Below are positions 55,040 through 61,873 of a DNA stretch of 61,873 bases, one piece after another. The stretch is from assembly GCA_012031265.1 (NCBI GenBank), contig JAAUTY010000024.1, forward strand, positions 1-61,873, written 5' to 3'. The translations under genes and the position numbers were made by a program. Below the pieces are notes generated by a model. That model was not told the origin of the DNA and ran no database searches. It saw only the letters and a list, made by a program, of their open reading frames with translations. The first letter of the stretch is position 1; each line of letters opens with the position of its first letter. Source of the stretch: Spirulinaceae cyanobacterium SM2_1_0. GTDB taxonomy: Bacteria > Cyanobacteriota > Cyanobacteriia > Cyanobacteriales > Spirulinaceae.

Positions 55040-56182
55040 ATGGCGAATCGCGAAACTTGGGATCTCAGCCGCTTCGCGCGGACACTGGCTTACTTTGACA
55101 ATCTACCGCTGCAAAAATTTCTCCCCTGCTTGAGTAAAATGCTCCTTGGCTCTGAATCCCCGCCCAACCCTGATCCCAGCCAAGCCCTGGGGACGGTGCT
55201 AGTCGTCGGCGCGAGCCAGGGTTTGGGGACGGTGGTGGCGGCGGCTCTGCGATCGCGCTACTATCCCGTCCGCTACCTCGACTCGACGCAATGGCAACCA
55301 GAAACAGATTTAGACAGCGTGCAGGCGGTGGTTTATTGCGCTCAGGAAGCGGCAATTGCCCTGGACGATTTGCTGGCGGCGGCGGGCGATCGCCTCGGTC
55401 GGAATAATTACACCACCCTCTTCGATTTTCAGTACCCGACACCGAATTTGGCAGCCGTCTGGGGCGCAGTCGATGATGTCGTCATGGGCGGCGTCAGCGA
55501 GAGTGATTTCTATCTCGCCGACAGCGTCGGCATTTTCGCGGGCAATGTTTCTACCGCCAACTCTGGCGGCTTCGCCTCGGTTCGCACCCGCAATTTTGAA
55601 CCGGCGCTGGACTTGTCCAACTACCAAGGATTTCGGCTGCGCGTGCGCGGCGATGGCCAGCGCTACAAGTTCATCGCCCGTTGTGAGGGGCGCTGGGATG
55701 GAGCGGCTTATTGCTACTCCTTCGACACCGTACCGGGAGAGTGGCGGGAGATCGAGATTCCCTTCACTGAGCTGATCCCGGTGTTTCGTGCCCGCACGCT
55801 GACGGATGCCGCGCCTTTCGATGCCAGTCGCACCCATGCGGTGCAGTTGATGCTGAGCAAGTTTGAATACGATGGCGCGCTTAATCCTCATTTCACGCCG
55901 GGCCACTTCGAGTTGCGGGTGGCGACGCTAGGAACTTATGGCGGCGCAACGACGGCGAAACTGATTTGGCTGGGCGATGCGACTCAGGCGGCCGCCGTGC
56001 GGGCTAGTGGTTTGCCCTACTGCGTGCTAAAGCTGTTGCCGACCGCAACCGACCTGGATGCGTTGAGTGAGCTGGCGATCGCCGCTTTAGAACTCCCAGA
56101 AGCCTGTAACCAAACGGCCAGCATCGGCATCGCGGCATTGCAAGGAACGGCAGATTGGCGATCGCTCTTTAGCCAAAGTTGA
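55040..56182 (+). CDS. CIA30-domain protein nested in an SDR-like fold
   Basis: The 380-residue protein starts with WDLSRFARTLAYFDNLP and a short Rossmann-like segment (VLVVGASQGLGTVVAAAL, about 53-70). It continues with a CIA30/CBM11-type beta domain (about 138-300; DDVVMGGVSESDF and FRLRVRGDGQRYKF) and returns to a Rossmann-like tail (SGLPYCVLKL and ALELPEACN). Cyanobacterial relatives have the CIA30 domain inserted in an atypical SDR; here the SDR halves are shorter than usual. The role is unknown; a link to complex I assembly is by domain name only. ATG 55040 is used. Confidence 0.78.
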   Translation: MANRETWDLSRFARTLAYFDNLPLQKFLPCLSKMLLGSESPPNPDPSQALGTVLVVGASQGLGTVVAAALRSRYYPVRYLDSTQWQPETDLDSVQAVVYCAQEAAIALDDLLAAAGDRLGRNNYTTLFDFQYPTPNLAAVWGAVDDVVMGGVSESDFYLADSVGIFAGNVSTANSGGFASVRTRNFEPALDLSNYQGFRLRVRGDGQRYKFIARCEGRWDGAAYCYSFDTVPGEWREIEIPFTELIPVFRARTLTDAAPFDASRTHAVQLMLSKFEYDGALNPHFTPGHFELRVATLGTYGGATTAKLIWLGDATQAAAVRASGLPYCVLKLLPTATDLDALSELAIAALELPEACNQTASIGIAALQGTADWRSLFSQS

Positions 56183-56474
56183 CACGGGGTGCAAAAAACT
56201 CCACCTTGAGACAACCTTTTACTGGTTGGGACGAATGGCACTGCACGCTTAGAAGGTAATCGCTGTGCTAAACCCTTTGCATGGCAAGGCTTTTGGTATA
56301 GTTTCCACAGTGATCCCCAAAACCTCTCCCTCACAAGGATTACAGCCTCTATCACCTGGTGAAAGTTCAGTGCCGTGTCGCCTGGGCGATCGCCAAGATT
56401 GCCTTTTTACCAGCCGCCGCAGTTAGCACCGACAGGGCAACCCGCCCCTTGACGCCAAGCCGTTCCTGGCGGCA
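56183..56474. other. Intergenic region, about 290 bp
   Basis: This lies between a rightward gene (CIA30) and a leftward gene, so a terminator is expected. Open frames on both strands have no recognisable product. No strong hairpin was found. Confidence 0.3.
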
Positions 56475-56990
56475 TCATTCATTGCCGTCTTGCGGATGCT
56501 GTGCGAGTTCAGCCTTTTCCTGTTGCAAGCTCATCTCCAGCACTTCCAACTTTTCTTTCTCCAGCTTCAGACTGTCTTCGAGGGCTTCGATCTGCTCGCG
56601 GCGGGTCTCAATCTCGAGATTGCGGCGGGTAATATCTTGGCTTTGCAGCGTCAGCTCTTGCCGCCACTGCTCGATCTGCTCCTCTTCCTCGCGTAGTAAA
56701 TCGCGAGGCGATTGGGTCTCGGCACTGGCTCGCTGCACCAGCGACAATACCCAATCCGTCGCTGCCTCAGCCCGGCTAAACTGACCCGATTCGTCGATCT
56801 CAACTAGAATCAGCGTGCCCTCACCCAGCAGCGGCACCGCCGTCAGGGCTTCCAGGTCGGCAACCAGAACACCGCGCTTGTCAATCGCCCAATGCGACGC
56901 ATCGGTTTGGGTGGCGAGTAACTCAAGTTTGATGCCGCCAGTGGCAGAGCGTTTCTGAACTTGGGCGAGGTGTAGCATGACCTTAGCCAT
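56475..56990 (-). CDS. Coiled-coil protein of unknown function
   Basis: The 171-residue protein has a globular N-terminal half (VMLHLAQVQKRSATGGIKLEL to about residue 90) and a C-terminal coiled coil rich in Glu, Gln and Leu (about 95-165). The N-terminal half looks conserved and may bind a partner; no family is certain. It lies 31 bp downstream of valS on the same strand, so co-transcription is likely. Confidence 0.65.
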   Translation of the reverse strand: MAKVMLHLAQVQKRSATGGIKLELLATQTDASHWAIDKRGVLVADLEALTAVPLLGEGTLILVEIDESGQFSRAEAATDWVLSLVQRASAETQSPRDLLREEEEQIEQWRQELTLQSQDITRRNLEIETRREQIEALEDSLKLEKEKLEVLEMSLQQEKAELAQHPQDGNE

Positions 56991-57021
56991 AACAACGGAG
57001 GGAGTAGCGCACCCAGGCGAT

Positions 57022-60000
57022 CTATTGCAAGCGGGCGAGGCGATCGCGCAAAATCTCAGCTTGTTTCTGAGCCTCAGCGAGCGCTTCCTGCGCCCCTTGC
57101 ACTACCTCTGCTGGCGCTTTACTGGTGAAGTTGGCATTGCTCAAGCGAGCCGTCAGCGATTTAATTTCTCCCTCAATCTTACTGAGATCCCTGAGCAACT
57201 TTGCTCGCAAGGCCTCAATATCGACCAAGCCAGCCAGGGGGATCAGCACCTGCACCGTCCCGACCACGCCGACGAACGCCTGTTGGTTGGCATCTGCCAA
57301 GGTCGGAACCACCCGGATCGCATCGCACTTGCCCATGTCGCGGATGTAGTCAGCACTGGCTTCGAGGATTTGGCGCTCGTGTTCGCTGTCAGTTTGGAGA
57401 ATCGCCGGCGACTGTACCGAGGGCTTGATGCCCGCCGCGGCCCGTAGGTTGCGGATGACGCGCACCGTTTCGATTGTGAGGGCAAAATCTGCTTCCAGGT
57501 TGGGGTCAACCAGCGTTTTGCCAGCGGGCTGCGATCGCCCACTTCTCCCAGCACTCGTCGCCGCCGACCACTCAACCGTATTTAGAATCTTATCAATCCA
57601 CTGTCGGAGCGTGGCGAGGCTTTCCTGGCGGCGATCCGCCCGCAGCAGGTAACGGTAACCCGCCCAGGTTGCGTAGCCAAAGCCGACGAGCTTGAAGAAG
57701 GAACCCACCAGCGGAATGGTATTGAGCGTGTCGAGTGCCCCCAGGAGGACGCGGAAGACGATCGCCACGACCAACAAGGCCCCCAAGGTCAGGAAGGCGC
57801 GTTGGAGTGCCGGCGCAGTCGGCTGATCATCACTGGTAATGGGTGGGGCCGCCGCTGGCGGGTCAAGCGCCAGCGTTTCCGGAGCCGGGGCGAGTAATTC
57901 ATCGACGCTGGGGTAGGATTGTTGGGCGATCGCCTCTCCCTGGCGCTGGGTCAGGGTCTGCCAAATCTCCTCCGTGATGTGGGGCATGAAGGGATGCAAG
58001 AGCTTCAGAATCCCCTCGAGCACATAGGCGAGCGTCTGTTGCGCGACCCGGCGCGAGGGGGCGTCACCACCGTCTCGCAGACGCGGCTTCACTAGCTCAA
58101 TGTACCAGTCACAAAAATCGCCCCAAATGAACTCGTAGAGACCCTTCGCCGCTTCACCAAGGCCGTAGGCATCGAGATCGGCGCGCGTCTGCCCGGTGAC
58201 CTGGTAGAAGCGGGAGAGAATCCAGCGATCGCTCAGTTCCAGTTGGGCCAAATCGGGAGTTCCCAGTTGGTCAGGGGTTTGTCCTTCCAGATTCAGCAAG
58301 ACAAAGCGCGCCGCATTCCAAAGTTTGTTGGCGAAGTTGCGCGACGCCGCCACTGACTCCGACTCATCCTGCTCGCGGTCATATTGCAGGCTGATGTCTT
58401 GCCCCGCGCCCGCCACCTCGCGGATCAGGGTGTAGCGCAGCGCATCAGCCCCGTACTTCTCAATCAGCAGCAGCGGGTCAATGCCGTTGTTCGCCGATTT
58501 CGACATTTTTTTGCCGTTCTCGTCGCGCACCAGACCGTGGATGTAGACATCCCGAAACGGCATTCGGCCCATGAACTGCCCCGACAGCATCGTCATCCGC
58601 GCTACCCAGAAGAAGATGATGTCAAAACCTGTGACCAGAATTGCGTTCGGGAAGTAGCGTTCCAGATCAGCCGTCTGCTGCGGCCAACCGAGAGTGGAGA
58701 AGGGCCAGAGACCAGAGGAGAACCAGGTATCGAGAACATCGGGATCGCGTTCAAGCTGCACATCGTTACCGAAGCGCTGCCGCGCCTTTTGCCAAGCTTC
58801 AGTCTCGTCTCGAGCGACTATGAACGGCGTGTCGTCAGTAATTTTGCCGCCGGTTTCACTGATCGCGTACCAAGCCGGAATCTGGTGACCCCACCAGAGC
58901 TGGCGCGAGATGCACCAGTCCTTGAGCCTGACCAGCCAGTCGCGGTAGACCTTTTGCCAGCGCTCCGGGACGAAGCGGGGCGAGTTGGCGGTGTCGAGGT
59001 CGTGCAGGGCTTTCTGGGCCAGCGGCTCGATGCGGACAAACCACTGGGTCGAGAGCAGTGGCTCGACCGGGACTTTGCCGCGATCGCTGTAGGGAACTGT
59101 ATGCCGATGTTCCTCCACCTTCGCTAGCAGCCCCTCGACTTCCAGTCGCCGTACCACCCCCTGGCGGGCCTCGAAGCGGTCTTGGCCGGCGAAGTCGCCG
59201 GCATTGGCATTCAGAGTGCCGTTTTTGTTGAGGATGTTGATGAAGGGGAGCTGGTGGCGCTGTCCCATCTCAAAGTCGTTGGGATCATGGGCGGGCGTCA
59301 CTTTCACGCAGCCGGTGCCGAAGCTGGGATCGACGAACTGATCCGCGACGATCGGGATCTGGCGGTTGGCGATCGGCAGCATGACATTGCGACCGACGAG
59401 GTGCTGGTAGCGGGTGTCATCGGGGTTTACCGCAACAGCCGTATCGCCCAGCATCGTTTCCGGGCGGGTGGTGGCGACTTCGACATAGAGGCCGGGTTCA
59501 TCGACCAGGGGATAGCGGAAGTGCCAGAGGCGGCCATCTACTTCCTTGTTCTCGACCTCCAGATCCGAAACGGCTGATTCTGACGCCGGACACCAGTTGA
59601 CCATGTAGTTGCCGCGATAGATCAACCCCTGCTCGTAGAGGCGGATGAAAACTTCGATGACGGCGGCGGAGAGACCGGGATCGAGGGTGAAGCGTTCGCG
59701 CGTCCAGTCGGCCGAGAGGCCGAGGCGACGGAGTTGGTTGACGATGCGATCGCCTGATTCCGCCTTCCAAGCCCAGGCCCGTTCCATGAAGGCCTCGCGA
59801 CCGATTGCCTCGCGGGTTTGCCCCTCGGCTTTGAGCTGGCGTTCGAGCAAGGTGTGAACGGCGATGCTGGCATGATCCGTCCCCGGCAGGCAGAGGGTAT
59901 TGCGGCCGAGCATCCGGTGGTAGCGAACCAAGGTGTCGATCAGGGCGGTTTCAAAGGCATGGCCCATGTGCAGGCTACCCGTGACATTTGGCGGCGGGAT

Positions 60001-60135
60001 CGTGATCGCATAGGCATCCCCCGCTGCCGTGGGATCGGCATGGAAGATATGGCGGTCTTCCCAATACTGCTGCCATTTGGCTTCTGTGGCAGCGGGGTCG
60101 TATTGAGTCGCGAGCGTGGGGATGGTTGCCGTCAT
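57022..60135 (-). CDS. valS: Valyl-tRNA synthetase with inserted CAAD membrane domain
   Basis: The class I synthetase is about 1037 residues long. It has HMGH in [10 protein letters not shown] for HIGH, KMSKS in [10 protein letters not shown], a CP1 editing domain, and an anticodon-binding domain. Within that last region, coded by about 57575-57825, is an insertion with two hydrophobic segments ([20 protein letters not shown] and [18 protein letters not shown]), the layout of the cyanobacterial CAAD domain. CAAD anchors some cyanobacterial synthetases to thylakoid membranes. The C-terminus is a tRNA-binding coiled coil. ATG 60135 ([13 protein letters not shown]) fits the family better than 60183. 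Confidence 0.93.
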   Translation of the reverse strand: MTATIPTLATQYDPAATEAKWQQYWEDRHIFHADPTAAGDAYAITIPPPNVTGSLHMGHAFETALIDTLVRYHRMLGRNTLCLPGTDHASIAVHTLLERQLKAEGQTREAIGREAFMERAWAWKAESGDRIVNQLRRLGLSADWTRERFTLDPGLSAAVIEVFIRLYEQGLIYRGNYMVNWCPASESAVSDLEVENKEVDGRLWHFRYPLVDEPGLYVEVATTRPETMLGDTAVAVNPDDTRYQHLVGRNVMLPIANRQIPIVADQFVDPSFGTGCVKVTPAHDPNDFEMGQRHQLPFINILNKNGTLNANAGDFAGQDRFEARQGVVRRLEVEGLLAKVEEHRHTVPYSDRGKVPVEPLLSTQWFVRIEPLAQKALHDLDTANSPRFVPERWQKVYRDWLVRLKDWCISRQLWWGHQIPAWYAISETGGKITDDTPFIVARDETEAWQKARQRFGNDVQLERDPDVLDTWFSSGLWPFSTLGWPQQTADLERYFPNAILVTGFDIIFFWVARMTMLSGQFMGRMPFRDVYIHGLVRDENGKKMSKSANNGIDPLLLIEKYGADALRYTLIREVAGAGQDISLQYDREQDESESVAASRNFANKLWNAARFVLLNLEGQTPDQLGTPDLAQLELSDRWILSRFYQVTGQTRADLDAYGLGEAAKGLYEFIWGDFCDWYIELVKPRLRDGGDAPSRRVAQQTLAYVLEGILKLLHPFMPHITEEIWQTLTQRQGEAIAQQSYPSVDELLAPAPETLALDPPAAAPPITSDDQPTAPALQRAFLTLGALLVVAIVFRVLLGALDTLNTIPLVGSFFKLVGFGYATWAGYRYLLRADRRQESLATLRQWIDKILNTVEWSAATSAGRSGRSQPAGKTLVDPNLEADFALTIETVRVIRNLRAAAGIKPSVQSPAILQTDSEHERQILEASADYIRDMGKCDAIRVVPTLADANQQAFVGVVGTVQVLIPLAGLVDIEALRAKLLRDLSKIEGEIKSLTARLSNANFTSKAPAEVVQGAQEALAEAQKQAEILRDRLARLQ

Positions 60136-60337
60136 GCCAGGTGTTGGGACGAAGCGGGCGATAAAGTACTTAAATTCTGCCACAGGCGCGACCGCCTTTC
60201 GGGATGGATCGTCGAACCCGAGCGTGCGGCCGGTCTAAATTAGCAGGATAATTCCGGCTGATGTTCACCGATGCCAACCGGGTCAAGGCATTATGCTGAA
60301 GAACTACCGTTGATGCGATCACCAAACCAAGGAGATT

Positions 60338-61404
60338 ATGGCTGCTACGCCTGCGCCGCTGTCAGACACTGAAGCCCAGGAACTCTTACTCCAGCTCCGC
60401 CGCAAGGAAGGCAACTGGGTGGATTGGGGGCACGCCTGCCAACGCTTGCAGCAGGCCGGTTACGAGGCGAGCACCATTTTTGAAGAAACGGGGATCGAAG
60501 GCAGCCAGCAAAATCTCGTCATCGTTGCGGCGCAGGTCTACGACAGCCTCGAACGGGCCGGCGCTGAGGAGGCGCTGCTGATGTATTACCAAGGGCCGCG
60601 CAGCGATGTCCTCTACGAATTGCGGCTGCTGAACCAAGCGCAACGACTCGCTGTCGCGGCGGTTGCCTGCGAGCAGCAAGTGGATCTGGACGCGGCCGCG
60701 AATTGGTCAAAGCCGTGCAGGAAGTGGCGCGGCGCACCAGCCTGCCGACGGGCTTCACGACTCATCCCGGTGATGCAGTCGCTTTTCAGTGCTGGCAGCG
60801 AGCCAGAGCACAGAAGGACTTGCAGGCGCGATCGCGCCTGATCGCTCGCGGTCTCAAGTTTGCCCATTCTCCTGGTGCGCGCGAGCAGATCGAGCGACTG
60901 CTCAGCGATTTCACGGTCGTCGCCGCCAAGCGCGCGCCGCTGCTGCCGCGCTATCGGCTTGAAGCGGAGGAACAGTTGCCCTGCATCATTCCCTTCGCTG
61001 GTTCGCTGCCGCTGTCGGCGGCACAAGTGCAAGCTGTACCGGCGATCGCCAGCGAAGGGCCGTTTCACGTGGCGCGCTTTGCACAACCTGGCGCGTTTCT
61101 CCCCATGCCCGGTTGGCAAGCCCTGCTAAAAGCCGGTGATCCAATCGCCCTGGTGGCGCAAGATTACGATCTGCCCGATGTCGAAGCAGGGAGCCGCGAG
61201 CCAGTGGCGATCGTGATCGACCGCCAAGCCAGCGAGTGGGATGCCAACAGCTACTTTCTCGTCGCCGCTGAGGAGACGGTGGAATTGTGCTGGTTCGCTG
61301 AGCCGCCTAGTATTCCGCTCTTGGGTCAAGTGATCGTCGTCCTGCGCCCCAAAAAGATCCTGGATGAGGGCAATCTCCTCCAGCCCTGGCAGATGGATGA
61401 TTAG
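60338..61404 (+). pseudogene. raf1: RuBisCO accumulation factor 1, one-base frameshift
   Basis: Two frames together encode Raf1, the dimeric chaperone that assembles RuBisCO large subunits. The first (60338 onward) has the helical alpha domain: LLLQLRRKEGNWVDWGHAC, FEETGIEGSQQNLVIVAAQ and VYDSL. The second (to 61404) gives ELVKAVQEVARRTSLP, then the beta domain with AIVIDRQASEWDANSYFLV. They join near 60700, where one C appears missing before GCGAATTGG. The corrected protein is about 355 residues, the normal size. Because RuBisCO assembly matters to growth, a sequence error is as plausible as real loss. Confidence 0.83.
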
Positions 61405-61664
61405 GGCTGCCAGACCTTGAGCGTGTTGTCGCTGCTACCACTGACCAGGATGCCGTCGCCGGAGCCGTTGCGGTAGGCTTCGCGGGCAAAGGCGAGGGCG
61501 ACCACCGCTGCCGAGTGACTGCTGAGAGCGATGAGGTCGCGGCCGGAGCTGAGTTCCCAGAGCTTGATCAAACTATCCCAAACTATCGCTCGCCATCAGG
61601 TTGCTGCCGGGACTGACAGCGATCGCGACTAGTCGCTGCCAACCTCGTTCAGTCCCACTGGAAA
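61401..61664 (-). pseudogene. Broken WD40 repeat fragment
   Basis: Reading leftward, the 3' end gives GILVSGSSDNTLKVWQP and stop, with IKLWELSSG before it and AIAVSPGSNLMASDSL further up, the typical WD40 blade pattern. A 10-bp direct duplication (AAACTATCCC/AAACTATCGC around 61569-61588) breaks the frame inside the SLIKLW strand. The 5' part is lost where the CRISPR repeats begin. The TAA overlaps the raf1 stop on the other strand. Confidence 0.65.
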
Positions 61665-61873
61665 GTTTCAATCCCTGAAAGAGATTAGAAGCGATCGCGA
61701 CTCCTCGTCAAATACTCCAATGCCCGCTTTCTTTCGCAGTTTCAATCCCTGAAAGAGATTAGAAGCGATCGCGACAACCACTCGACGCAAGCCTGGTCGA
61801 CGGGGGCTGTCCGTTTCAACTTCCATCGAAGACGAGTAGAAGCGATCGACGCGACAGTCGACGAGGAGCTCGC
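61665..61873. CRISPR. Start of a CRISPR array, reaching the window edge
   Basis: Two identical 37-base repeats (61665-61701 and 61739-61775) begin GTTTCAATCCCTGAAAGAG and end with a HIP1-containing GCGATCGCGAC. They are separated by a 37-base spacer; a second 37-base spacer leads to a third unit from 61813. The third unit keeps GTTTCAA at the start and TAGAAGCGATCG near the end but is diverged in the middle and about 43 bases long. ATCCCT and GAGAT can pair as a small stem. The window ends 18 bases later, so length and polarity are unknown, and no cas genes are seen. Confidence 0.65.

Noticed and set aside
56017-56355. Leftward frame with WGSLWKLYQKPCHAK
   Set aside because: Looks protein-like but overlaps the CIA30 gene end and has no identifiable family or start signal.

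Overview
The window is a gene-dense, GC-rich stretch of a cyanobacterial chromosome. The assignment rests on chlorophyll synthase (ChlG), Ycf66, DUF760, the RuBisCO accumulation factor Raf1, a valyl-tRNA synthetase carrying the thylakoid-type CAAD insertion, and a very high density of the HIP1 octamer GCGATCGC. Genus cannot be read from the sequence. No rRNA or tRNA gene was recognised and no cas gene is present.

Layout. 1-7.4 kb: a WD40 protein with NPF repeats, a tandem class III nucleotide cyclase, two tandem ParA ATPases, a soluble histidine kinase, and an antitoxin with a truncated toxin. 7.3-16.6 kb: a TPR protein, a frameshifted EEP-family hydrolase, a MATE transporter, penicillin-binding protein 2, and the polyamine transporter ATPase and binding protein (PotA, PotD) without their permeases. 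17-22 kb: a 1611-residue TPR-PPC-TPR-CHAT protein. 22-24.8 kb: hemB and nadB. 24.8-30.4 kb: an accessory region with a decayed membrane-protein gene and a tandem duplication of a glycosyltransferase/membrane-protein pair, in which the second glycosyltransferase is a relic split by a small mobile repeat. 30.5-37 kb: chlG, gloA, an MFS transporter, a conserved protein of unknown function, a fasciclin protein, a sulfotransferase and a response-regulator relic. 37-47 kb: a PgpH-type HD phosphodiesterase, a VWA protein, DUF760, a frameshifted Ycf66, ileS, a bile-acid/sodium symporter family protein and an EcsC/DUF697-like protein. 47.5-56.2 kb: a low-molecular-weight phosphatase, an SGNH protein, a receiver-kinase hybrid, speA, an Uma2 protein and a CIA30 protein. 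56.4-61.9 kb: a coiled-coil protein, valS, a frameshifted raf1, a broken WD40 relic, and the start of a CRISPR array running to the edge.

The strongest non-gene signal is a five-copy miniature element of 89-103 bp. Its length varies in exact 7-bp steps because it holds two, three or four heptamers, and three copies are flanked by matching 4-bp CTAG or CTAC sequences. Copies sit in gene relics or directly at stop codons. Three otherwise sound genes (EEP hydrolase, ycf66, raf1) each lack one base, so they are either recent pseudogenes or consensus errors. Functional themes are polyamines (speA, potA, potD), tetrapyrrole and chlorophyll synthesis (hemB, chlG), cyclic-nucleotide and two-component signalling, and envelope glycosylation.
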